This document shows positions 1 to 11,600 of a DNA stretch of 64,000 nucleotides, in pieces; within the stretch, counting starts at the first letter, position 1, and every line of letters begins with the position of its first letter. The position numbers were made by a program, and so were the translations under genes. Source of the DNA: Owenia fusiformis (lineage: Eukaryota > Annelida > Polychaeta > Sabellida > Oweniidae). The notes under the pieces are model-generated. The model had not been told where the DNA came from. It saw nothing but the letters and a program-made list of their open reading frames with translations, and did no database searches. The DNA is taken from the NCBI GenBank assembly GCA_903813345.2, contig CAIIXF020000006.1, forward strand, positions 2,110,001-2,174,000. Reading direction: 5' to 3'.

Positions 1-13
1 ACTGTGGACAACA

Positions 14-3000
14 ATGGCAACACCCGGGGGAACAACACAGACTTCAAATGATGAAATTCTACAGCAAATTGTGAGTGCAGTTTAAAACCATTTCACTTAT
101 GTAATATATTCTGTTATCTTAATTCATTTTGCCTTATTTTAAAACGAATCCCTCCCACAGGGGTTTGTATAGAAGATAGGATAGAACCCTCGTACATGTA
201 CATGTATGTCTTCTAAGTCTTCAATCTTTAGAAAGGGAAACCGGAGTGACTTATGAGGAAAAATAAAAAATATTTTATACTTAGAATATGTCGAATCATT
301 TCAATAATATATCTACATGTATATTGAACATATAAACTAACTAGGGGGGAAAATAACAGAGCAATCCATCGACTAGTTACTGAGAAAGGACCATGTGCAG
401 TATGGCAAGTGATTTTAGACAGTCATATCTTTCACCATGAGTACTTTCTGCCCATAAAAACAATGTTTTTTTTGTTATTATTATTTATTATTGAAAATAC
501 TGGACTCGTTTCTATCTCCTGATAGTACCTAGTTTGTCATTAATTGATAAAAAACAATGCAAAAGAAACGTTAAACTGTCGATTAAATTATGATAATGAT
601 GATATAGGTCAAAAATGGTTCTCATATGATCATGTTTACTATGCGCATCAATTGAGAAAGACATTAAATAACTTTTTTTTCTTAATAAGTAACTCCGGTT
701 TCCCTTTCAAAAGATTGAAGACTTAGAAGACGTACGAGGGCTCTGCCCAATCTTCCATACAAACCCCTGTGATCCCTCCTGAAGATTCTATATCATGTCT
801 CAGTATACCCCCATGGGACATATTGTGAATGTATAAAGTAAACATATCAGTGCTCTAAGCTATTCGAAAAGTGTCTATTGAAGGGCCGTTTGAAGTTTGA
901 AAGGTATACATACACAACGAAAAGATCGTGTCTGAATGATTTTAGTTAGGGGTTGGAAGTACCATTGATAAATCCTTTCATGAGCCGCATTTAAGTAGTT
1001 AACAATCAACAATTGTTTTAATTTTTTAGCTGTATGCATTCCCCAACGCTGATCCAGCAGTGGCACTTGACATAATTGAATCCAATAAGGAACAAGTCCA
1101 AGATGGTAGTGTATTCGGTGTAATAGCTGAAATATACGGTGTACCAACGACACGTGACGAAGCGTCAACGTCTATAAATCAAACAACTAATACAAGTGCT
1201 GTTAATAATGTAGTTCTAAGACAATGTGTTAATGCTGTTGAACAGTCAACCAAGGATGATGCACAAGGAAACACTCAAATTGAGGAAACCCCAGGAAGAA
1301 CACAATATGTTGCGAATGCACCCTCACATCATGATATACTCAAGGATATCACTCGATCTTACTTTTCCCAACAGCATTCTTTGCATGGAGTTGACAACGT
1401 TACCTTCGATTTTGAAGAGGAACAAAGCATTGATGACAATGTAGACTTTAATCATAAGGATAAGGATGTTACAGTCATAAATCATGATCAAATGGGAGGT
1501 GGCAAAGTTGAAATTGAGGAAGACAATATTGGCACTGTGTCGCCCGCTAGAGTTACTATAGATGGAGGTATAAGAGAAGTATATTGTAAAAGTTCGGCTT
1601 TGGAAACATCTGAAATGAGAGAAAATGAATCTATGGACGACACTGACACACACAATCGCTGTAAACTTGACAAACATTCCAAACCACCTCTGGAAGATTG
1701 CAAAAGAGATGATGACAATGGCCATACAGTTGGGGTTGCTGATGACGATGACATTGATACACATGATGTTGTTCATTACAAAGATGTATCCGAATTCGTA
1801 ACCGACTCAGTGGAGAGTATACACAAATCTGAACAACTGGTTTCCGAAACCCATCACGGCAATGATAACACTTCCATTGTAAATGCTAACACGATGAAAT
1901 TAATTGACAATGCCAAGTTCGATAATCAAGAATGTTGTATTAATTCTTTAAAGGTAGCTGATAAACATTTAACTCGTCTTGTTGAACATTTAGAGAGTGA
2001 AAGAAATCAGACTGGCTTAAACGATGGAAGAATTATACCCGATTGTAATTTGACACCAGCTGTGAAACATGATCAAAAGCTAGTTAATAATAACACTCAC
2101 GATAATATAACACGTGCTATTGATATGTCTGGGGACCCTCGAAAGAGCCCTGTTCAAAATAATACTTTTGACCTTGATGTAACTTGCCTCGTTGAAGATA
2201 CAGAGAGTGAAGGAGCGGATGATGAGGTTGATGATGCACGAGGACGACGGGTGAGAGGAGAGTCTAGCGACGTGATACCAGACACACAACTTATTCCAAT
2301 AGAATATGATTTAAATGAAATAAAGAATAAAAACGAAGCTTATAAAGCAACGGAATATTCTCTGGACATTGATGGGACGTATGATGATAATGAAGAATAT
2401 GACGACGATGCTGAAAAGTTTCTTTTAGGGGAAACCGATTCAAGTGATTCTGAGAAAGGTCCCAACTTAAACTCTGGATTGCACAAACTAGAGGTTGATA
2501 ATAATCAAAATTCAAAAATGTTTTCTAATAATGATTCGGCTACTATTAACAAAGTATCTAGTGATACTGATGGGCTGATTGCAAATGATACCGATATAAG
2601 TGGCTCTAATGAAACTATTTTAAAGTATGTGGAACAATATCCCATGAACGGTACTCTAAATCTTGATGTCCAGAAACCAAGTATTGAAAGAGATGAGGAA
2701 GATTCAGACAGTGACATAAGCGAGAGTATTATATGCCCAACATCTTCACAGAAACCTCCAGTTAAGCAAATGATGAAAGATCCCTATGATCAACCTGAAA
2801 GTGACAAGCATCCAGACAATTCTAACAACAAAGTGAACGACAAAAGTGTTTCCGATATTGATAACTTATCACATGATGTCAGCTCTTGTGAAGCAGTTGT
2901 AAATGCAACGGACCATAAAACACTCATTAATTTAGGAAGTGGTTCTGGAATACAAGGTGCTATAAATCCATTAGAAACAAATTTTGCTCGGACTAGAACT

Positions 3001-5730
3001 GATCATACACCTAGTCAATCCCAAGCCGATTGTCCTTCAGAATATGAGAAACCACAATCCTATGAATATTCTGAATACAGTATTGATTTGAACAGTTCTT
3101 GTGATGATGAAAATTCAAACAAAGGCATAGCAAGTAAAGATAATGAAAATTCGTACAAAGGCACAGCCAGTAAAGATGATGAAAATTCGTACAAAGGCAC
3201 AGCCAGTAAAGATGATGAAAATTCACACAAAGGCACAGCCAGTAAAGATGATGAAAATTCGTACAAAGGCACGGCCAGTCAAGATGATGAAAATTCGTAC
3301 AAAGGCACAGCCAGTAAAGATGATGAAAATTCGTACAAAGGCACAGACAGTAAAGATGATGAAAATTCATACAAAGGCACAGCCAGTAAAGATGATGAAA
3401 ATTCGTACAAATGCACAGCTAGTAAAGATGATGAAAATTCGTACAAAGGCACGGCCAGTCAAGATGATGAAAATTCGTACAAAGGCACAGCCAGTAAAGA
3501 TGATGAAAATTCGTACAAATGCACAGCTAGTAAAGATGATGAAAATTCGTACAAAGGCACGGCCAGTCAAGATGATGAAAATTCATACAAATGCACAGCT
3601 AGTAAAGATGATGAATATTTACACAAAGGCACAGTCAGTAAAGATGATGAAAATTCATACAAAGGCACGGCCAGTCAAGATGATGAAAATTCATACAAAT
3701 GCACAGCCAGTAAAGATGATGAAAATTCATACAAATGCACAGCTAGTAAAGATGATAAAAAATCATACAAATGCACAGCTAGTAAAGATGATGAATATTT
3801 ACACAAAGGCACAGTCAGTAAAGAAGCAGGAAGTACAAAACTGATTGAACCTTCTTCTTCGAACAGAGATGTGGAAGGCGTAGCTAAACATTCACTGGGA
3901 GCAATAACAAGGCTGGATGGTGATGAAGATCCAGTGTGTCAAGTCAATAAGTCTGCACCATTAACAAAAAGTAACCAAAATGATCAGAAAAATGAAGCGA
4001 GAACATCATGTTTTAATCGAATCCCAATATCACAAAATATTTTAGCAACGCTGAAAGAACAATCAAAGTCTAACAATCTCAGTTATGATAAATTAAACAG
4101 CATGGTTCTTGGGAAAGCGGGGGAAAATAACCATAGTGATCAACCAAATTGCAAAGGACCAAAAAAAGTAAGTGAAGCTAGTTCTACAGAATCAAGGTAT
4201 CCGATAGTTGCTCCTCAAAGAATAGTCAATACCCAGATGTCGATTATAAACTATTTTGGTAATGGAGGAATAACCCCTTCGCAATTAATTCAAAAATGTA
4301 ACAACGACCAACATAAAATAACAGATTATTTCTATAAGGAACCTGCAGGAGATGCAATCAGTTGTCATAAACCATGTCAAAGTGAAATCCAATTAACGTC
4401 AACAACAGCTGGTACAAAACACCAAGAAAGCATATTAAACAAGGCCTTCACGAAAAAGGATACCAAACGACCCTTAGTCTCGTATGATGTAAGCTCAGAT
4501 AGTGAAAATAACTCAAAAGGTGGCAATGATACAACATTGGCCTCTAACCGCCCAATGGATACATCGAGTTTTGTAAAAGACTCAAAGAAATATGACTGTT
4601 GCACTACAAATAATCAACAACAGATTGCGACTGATGTTGAAAATATGACTGAAAACGCATCGGATCTAGAACTGGAAGGGCAAACTAAGCGTCGACATAC
4701 CTGCTCCAGAAAACGCAAAGTAAGCTGGGAAAATACAAGTTCATCGGAATTTGAAAAACCAATAGGCAAAAACATTACAAAATCGAAAAAGCGACATCGT
4801 CGTAAAAGAAAAAGAAATGAAACATTCTGCCCATTTGCACTCGGTTTTATGCCAGGCCAGGCAAATCGAAGGTCAGTTCCCAAAAGTGTAGCAAGTAGTG
4901 AGACAGACCATATTAGTACTAACCCACTTAACTTGGCATGTGAGGAACAACATGACAAAGAATTTGATGAAGATATGGAAGAGGGGGTGTCAAGGAAAGA
5001 TTCGAGTACCGGTGAACGTACGTCCAATGGCAGTTATTTGGATATTGATGGTAGTGACTTTGGAGGAGGTACATGTAGCTATGAAGTGCATGTGAACAAT
5101 GAATATGAAATAGGAAAATCTGATCACAATAAAGATGCTCCCGAGAGAATAAATGAGGGATCTGACACGGATATATTTGAAACCAGTGAGACACGAGAAT
5201 CAAATCGTTTCAGAACTAGAACTATACTAAAATGTTACTGTTCTGATTCCGATGATTGTGATTGTAACTTTCTTGGTCCAATTTCTTTAGTAATACCAAA
5301 TAAAGATGGCGCATGTGTCAATACAGTACTACCTCGGCAGACGAAAGGAATTATCAAACCACCACAATTGAATCCTTATGTTAAGATTGAAGACGTTGAT
5401 GGCGATTTAGATGGCGCTCGGTCCATATACATGCCATCGGGAAGCAATGCATCATATTCGCATCATTTTCAGGATGACCTTGATATCGAAGCAGAGCCTG
5501 ATGGATCGTCAGATGATTCGGACTGCACGGTATTTGATAGTAAGTTTCGGAAAGAAAGCCCTAAACAAGATATTGGAACTGGGTTTGATCCAAACAATAG
5601 ACGCAGAGCAACTAGGCCTTGTTATCAGGTTCAGGATTCCAGCAGCCCAACTACCGATTCTGATAGTGATGACGAGACGTTTTCTTTAGACAAAATGGGA
5701 CTACCTGCACTAAATAATTTTAAAAGATGA
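14..5730 (+). CDS. Large acidic nuclear-type protein with tandem PIP boxes, family not recognised
   Basis: Two exons are seen: 14-70 (ATG at 14, donor GTGAGT at 71) and 1030-5730 (acceptor TTTTTTAG, phase 0, stop TGA). The product is about 1585 aa if ATG 14 is the true start; the frame is open to the window edge, so the start may lie further upstream. Residues about 16-60 (ILQQILYAFPNADPAVALDI onward) look like a small helical ubiquitin-binding (CUE/UBA-like) segment, a weak inference. Most of the chain is low-complexity, rich in D, E, S and N. A 12-residue repeat fills residues 710-949. Two canonical PIP boxes, QMSIINYF (1088-1095) and QHKITDYF (1113-1120), suggest binding to PCNA, the DNA sliding clamp. 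Basic clusters near 1239 (KRRHTCSRKRK) and 1270-1283 (KSKKRHRRKRKRNE) suggest nuclear import. A Cys-rich patch (CYCSDSDDCDCNF) lies near the C-terminus. A role in DNA replication or repair is inferred from motifs only. Confidence 0.8.
146..785. mobile_element. Foldback (long inverted repeat) element in intron 1 of the first gene
   Basis: The sequence at about 146-251 (starting GAATCCCTCCCACAGGGG) returns inverted at about 685-780, sharing the CACAGGGGTTTGTAT, CTTCTAAGTCTTCAATCTTT and GAAAGGGAAACCGGAGT blocks. The spacer holds no recognisable transposase. Part of the spacer (about 590-660) resembles 61490-61560, so this family has at least one other member in the window. Confidence 0.75.
3100..3819 (+). 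repeat. Coding minisatellite, 20 units of 36 bp
   Basis: Twenty head-to-tail 36-bp units encode the consensus KDDENSYKGTAS, with variants Q for K at position 1, C for G at position 9, and the divergent unit KDDEYLHKGTVS. The unit is a multiple of three, so copy number can change without breaking the reading frame. The variant order (a G-type, Q-type, C-type block recurring near units 8-14) suggests multi-unit slippage or unequal exchange. Confidence 0.95.
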
Positions 5731-5964
5731 AAATAATTCCGACTTAAATGGTCTTATCCCCGGGGCCTTATCCTACTTATATTGTGCCAAATCTTATTAA
5801 TTGTGATAACAATGAAACGACTTCAAATCAGTGTCATTAAGATCCAAAGTTTGGTCAAAAGAATAATGCCACTATTTAACGAAATAGTCATGAATATATT
5901 GGCACAATGGGTTAGCATATTATGATATTGGCAACAAGTTCATCATAACACAACAGAACAAAAG

Positions 5965-6228
5965 GGGCCACACTGGCGGATCTGGGGGGGGGGGGGGGGC
6001 TGGGGTAAAAAAAGCCTCAATAAGTGGGCATTTTTGGTCATTACGGGCCTTTTAAGGCTTTTTATTTCTTAATTTCAGGCCAAATTTTGAAGAAAATGGG
6101 CCTCAAAATTTTAAAATTTGGGCCCACTTTTGGGGTCAAGCGGCCCAAAAAAATTTTCCGGAAGTTTTTTTTTCTCTGACCTGAAATTACCCCCCCCCCC
6201 TTGTTGGTTCCAAGATCCGCCCCTAGGT
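5965..6228. mobile_element. Short MITE with G-tract/C-tract termini
   Basis: The left end CTGGCGGATCTGGGGGG and right end CCCCCCCCCTTG...CAAGATCCGCCCC are inverted relative to each other. The interior is AT-rich with GGCCC-type palindromic bits and no coding potential. It lies downstream of the first gene's stop codon and could be part of its 3' UTR. Confidence 0.6.
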
Positions 6229-8187
6229 CAGGCACCCACGCCGGCATACGAAAGGGTTACCATTAACGCATACAGAATATCCAAAAAGTACAAGATGTTC
6301 TTACAAGAAATGTACATAAGTTAATGCTTATGTTATGGGTAGTTAAAACTGTAAATAATTCATCCGTCCACTAAAACTTTAATTTCGTGCTCACACACAC
6401 TATCACAGTGACTATGTATCGAATTGCCAAGTTGTCATTGTAATTTAATGTGGACACATATGATCGTGTTCATTAATTCAAAATTAAATGAAACGTCGAA
6501 GGGGAAATATGGACATATAAAATATGGGACGGGGACGTCATTGATCCCTAAATTACTTTGACATTCGCCATCACATTGGCCTCAACTTTCAAAACTGCAC
6601 CAACCATGCATGAAACCTTTGAAGCATCCTGATCTGGCTCTAAAGTTTAAAACAGTCAGTTCTAAACCCATTCGATACATTGCGTTTGGGGCACTAGTTG
6701 CTCTTCAGGCCTTTACATATTTTGATGCGAGTGGATGTGTATAATTCAAATCAATGGGCTTTAGTTGGATAATAACATGCAAATAGAATAAAACATCAAA
6801 ACCAACGAAAATATTGTAGTCATTTGATTTTTATTCAATTATTGTATTATCTTATATATCTTTTTCATTATGTACATTATTAGACAAAATGTTAATACAT
6901 TGACTGATGAATAGGAACTGATATTTATAAGGCACATTATTGCATTCAAGTTGTCTTGAGAATAGCATTTTTGAAGATATTTAATAAAGGACATGGAAAA
7001 CCTGTTATTCAATTTGTAGGAATATATATGTATAGGCAATGCATGTGATTGATGATATATGCATATATAAATATTACATAAGAGGAACAGTTTATGAGAT
7101 AGTTACGTTTCCAAACTTATTGAGGAAGTATATTTTCAAACCGGAACAATTGTTGCTGCATGTGACACTCTGTCGTCCTTATTACACTTTGTATTAGTTA
7201 CCGTAAACTCTACAACCTAATTCATACAAATATATAAGGATTTAAGCCCTGTACGCATTGTGTTTGCTGAATCATACCATGAAGGTGTTGTTTCCAAATC
7301 TTCCCATGGCCGCGCAGCGGAAATGCAAAGTATAGGAAACAACATCTGAGTGGAATGATGCAGCAACAATGCATTGAGTCTTGAGCTTAAATTCTTTTCA
7401 CACATTGCAAAATATTTTCTACAAAACCAGATGAAAAGGGGAGGGGTAAATATTGTTGTAGGCCTAATTGATATTATAATTTTTATCTTTTCATGATGTA
7501 TAAAATTGTTTCATTGTGCATGGTCACTGATCTCTTCTATAGAGTGCTTTTGTATAGTGCGACGGATAGACACCCCTCAAGCCTTGATGCTTTCAATGGA
7601 CACATTTAAGCTAGTTTGCTGATGTGGTCCGTTTAGGCTAAATAGCTGCTTCATTATCTTATAGTTATATTTCATATTTCATATATTTCAACATTGGGAT
7701 AATGAAAATGTCATTGGTAGAAACACTTTGATCGTTGCAACCAAGGACATCTAACTCGAGATAGACGTCCTCGTTGCAACGAAACAGTTGTACAAATCAC
7801 TGTAATAGTGCGCGTGCCCATCAGGTGCTGAACACAATACAAAAATCGCTTCGGCTAACATAATGTGGTATATGTATCTTGCCATTCTATATGATTTTAA
7901 AGACTGTTTCTTTATGTAAGAGAATATGTGTGCACCTTTACACTTTACATTCATCGCAGTCATTATTCAACGCCGTGAGCTACCTTTCGAAAGGGTGCTT
8001 CACTTGCAGCTTTTGCAGCCTATTTGCATTTATTTATAGACACTGGCCAACGAAGACCTGTTACTTAAGACCTGTTCGCTCTTTCCAATGTCGTCATAAT
8101 TCCTTTCCGTATCTGTGCAGTGACCTTGACCACGGGTTATTTTATCACTACTATCATTGAGAACATCACATTATGCATATCGTGATC

Positions 8188-8193
8188 TTTATT
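8188..8193 (-). terminator. Candidate polyadenylation signal for Prrx
   Basis: AATAAA on the - strand lies about 65 nt beyond the Prrx stop codon (8258-8260). A second candidate is at 8029-8034. Neither has transcript support. Confidence 0.45.
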
Positions 8194-8257
8194 CTGTCTA
8201 GTGTGGCATTGCCTATCAACTCGCTTCTATGTACTACTGACGTCCATTGTTATTGGT

Positions 8258-8647
8258 TCATTGTGGACACTGCGCCATTTGTGAGCTTGAATAATGCTGG
8301 GACATGTGATACTCCTGTGCTTTTAGTCTGAGATTAGTAATGCTATTTCCTACAATATTTGGAGAGGTAGTATTGTATTTATTGTTTGCAAGAGCACAAC
8401 TCGATAACGTGTTTAGATTGGCTGTTGATGACGTATTAATCGTCTGCGTTCCTGAATAGGGGGCGCTGGTGGTTGAGGACGGCCATGTCAGGTAATCTCC
8501 AGTTATTGGACTAGGGCGAGCTGTGATTGGTTGATCTGAGAGTGGAGGACTTGCGGATTCAGAAGAATGGGAATAAAGTGGACTCCGCTGAGAGAGAACA
8601 TTGCGTTCGTTACGTCTGAATTTGGCTCTCCTGTTCTGGAACCAAAC
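8258..8647 (-). CDS. prrx: Prrx exon 3: recognition helix, linker and OAR domain
   Basis: The acceptor TTTTGTTTTGTAG precedes [15 protein letters not shown]. The exon then encodes a Ser/Pro/Thr-rich linker with GDYLTW, and a terminal OAR motif ([16 protein letters not shown]) 15 residues before the TGA stop. It supplies 129 residues. Confidence 0.95.
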   Translation of the reverse strand, partial: VWFQNRRAKFRRNERNVLSQRSPLYSHSSESASPPLSDQPITARPSPITGDYLTWPSSTTSAPYSGTQTINTSSTANLNTLSSCALANNKYNTTSPNIVGNSITNLRLKAQEYHMSQHYSSSQMAQCPQ

Positions 8648-11600
8648 CTACAAAACAAAAAATAAAATGATGTTAGAAATATTCGGTATGCAGAGTACTA
8701 TTATGTACTAGTCTGGTTGCGTGGGCTTTTACAAACATTAATTATGGGAAACCAAAAGTCTCAAAGATGTATATAATGATATGTACTGTACAATAGGTTG
8801 CACTTCCAGTCTATATACAATAGAGAGGTTTCGCAAAACGAATTAGCTAAAACGTAGCCGCATCCGCATCTCGTTACGTTTACGGATACGTATTTCGATA
8901 ATTTTCGTTTCGCAGTTCGTTTTTTGAAGTACGTAATTATAAACGCATCTCAATCCGTGTTTAATAGTAGTGAAAACTAGGGTCAAATAAAAGGCTTCAT
9001 CTGCACTAAGATTTCAAAACACCATTGGGAGTGTCAGCTTTCAGAATCACAACTCCAAAAGTATTTTTGGTGAGTGCAAAAATACATATTAACCCTTTCA
9101 TCCCTAAGGTGTCATTTATTAATTTCATGACATCAATTTCAAAATGAAGAAAATCCTTTAGGCCAGAAAAGATTATTTCTCGGTTTACAATAACCAATTC
9201 AGTGTCAAATTATACCTTTGGGAATATTTAAGGGTTTGAAAACAGATAGGCTGAATAGTGGTCATTAAGTGACGTGCAGTGACTGCATTATGCCACAAAA
9301 TGCGTAAACATTTCTAAAATCACTTGCCATACTGCACATAGACCTTTAATTTCATGTTTTTGCAGCTGTATATTTTGGGCTCATACATGGGCTTTAGTTG
9401 AAAACCCATGCCTCATATAAACTAAGGAGGGGAACAAAGTAACATATTTGATCATAGAAAGCGACACAAATACATGTATATCAGTTATGCAATAAAAGTA
9501 TGTTTTGTATGAGCAATCAACAAAAAATATATTATGTAAAAAGATAAATTAGCATTGTTTTTCTTGAATTCATTGAACAACAGGGGACCAGCTCATCAGA
9601 GAACGACGCGAAGCTAACGTCTACCATGCCAGTTGAATATCTCACCATCATAATACCCTATGTCCCCTTTGGGGTCTACATAGAATCGACTGATAAACCA
9701 ACAACATAATACCCTAAACCGGCCATTTGTTTCTTATCCCAATAAACACCACAGCCTGATCGGACACAGCCCACAACTCGACATATATAACCTATTACAA
9801 CAAAACACAACCTAGATCACCAATTATGCAACAGTACAATAGAACATAACCCAGTGTCAAAATACTCAGAACGCAATATAGCATAACCCAGCACCAAAGC
9901 CAGCATGGCGCAACCTGACTTACAACCACCAAAACACAACCAACTGTCAGATTAACACAATATGTCACAACCCAATAATAAGACAACAAAGACGAACACA
10001 ACCAATTGTTGAATTAACTCAACACAATTGTGCACAATCCAACACTTAACAATTAAAACACAATCAGGCACAACCAATAAAACACAACTAAACTAACAAC
10101 CATGAAAACACATCGAACTGTGAAATTATCACCACACAATTTGGCACAACCCAATGTTAAACCAACAAAAGCAAACACAGCCCATTGTTCAAGTAACACA
10201 ACACATTTTTTCAAAACCCAAAACCAAACAATCAAAACAAAATCAGGCACAGGCAAAAAGAACACATTAAAATTGTAATACCGAGATTCACAACTAACTT
10301 AACCCAATTGGAGACAACGCCTATCACACAACACAATCAGACAAAACAAGAAACCTCACCCGACTAGCCACAACCAGCTAGCCAACAAACAGAACATATT
10401 CACAAGAGAAAACAACCCATTATAAGATTAACATAACACAATGGGACACAACCCGATACTAAATCACCAGACTAACAACCATCAAAAGAGAACCAAGTCT
10501 CAAACGTACTCAACACATTTCGGCAAAACCTATACCTACTTGACACTAACCCACCATTACACAACCAGGCTTAGTCAAATACTCAATCGATTTACTCAAC
10601 CCATCAAAACACAATCAGGCACAACCAATAAACCACAACGAAACGTTGATACCGATTCACTCAACTAAGTTATTCCAACTGGAGACAATCGCACAAAACA
10701 ATCGGGGACAACCCGATATCTACTGAATATGTACTTGAATTGCAACCCCCCCCCCCCTTCCCTATCATTACATAGTATGTCAGGCCTGTCTTTACAAAAA
10801 TGAAAATAGGAAATGATACGGTGGTTCGGGGAAGCTTGGGCACTTAACTTTAGGGCACTAGTCTCCCTGGACCCCCAAACGAGGCCGCTTACTATTTGAC
10901 ATAGATCGCATGACTTGATGCATGTTCAAGTCATACCACGGGAAGAAGCTACCTGGCTAGAATTTTTTTCAAAATCATTCAGTTTTTCATCATACTGAGC
11001 ACTTCTTGGGAGTTTTAAGCCAAAAAAGCCCCCCCCCCCCTTTGCCACAAGCTGGATACGGGCAAGAGTGATGCGGGGCGCCATCTTTAGACCCAATATC
11101 ACATTCATTGTCGAGGTCAGGAACAAGCTACTATACTCAAACTAAGCCCAAGACCCTGCTCTATATGAATTCGGAGCGTGACTTAAGGCACAAAATATAT
11201 ATTCAAGTGGCCTAGCTGCTAACCATTGGTTTGATGTCCCTAAGAAATTGACTACGGTATTACTATTGACCCCAGAAACGATAGACCTTACATCTGCCTA
11301 TTAGCAAATGTGACTAAAGCTTTATTTGCAAAAATTGCAGGCCCATCGCTTATAATCAAATATATCGGCAGATAAGGCTATTACTTCATCAAAATTAGCA
11401 CGACACACATGATAACATATGTGTGTTACTAAAATTATACATTTAGGAAAAAATTTATCAAGATTTGAAGGACAAAATAGATACGGAGACAACTACGCAC
11501 AGAAAGTGTTAGTTTACGTACTTTCGGTATTGCTGTTGGTATCACAAACTTATTGAGTACACTTATACTCCATCGATGCGTTACGGATTTTGATACGGGT

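Larger units (their letters stand above)
5731..8257. other. Intergenic or 3' UTR sequence between convergent genes
   Basis: The first gene (+) and Prrx (-) converge here. Apart from the MITE at 5965-6228, no coding exon is supported; the short ORFs are AT-rich and lack splice or family signals. An AATAAA at 6787-6792 could serve the first gene, but it lies more than 1 kb from the stop. No closer canonical signal was found. Confidence 0.5.

Noticed and set aside
3143-3844. A 233-codon + frame ORF (MKIRTKAQPVK repeats) overlapping the minisatellite, plus antisense ORFs of 119 and 70 codons
   Set aside because: They exist because a 36-bp repeat keeps every frame open once one unit is open. The in-frame long exon has splice signals and non-repeat coding sequence on both sides.
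14-5730. Assignment of the first gene to RNF216/TRIAD3 because of the FPNADP segment
   Set aside because: The resemblance covers only a few residues, and no RING or IBR cysteine pattern is present before the stop codon.
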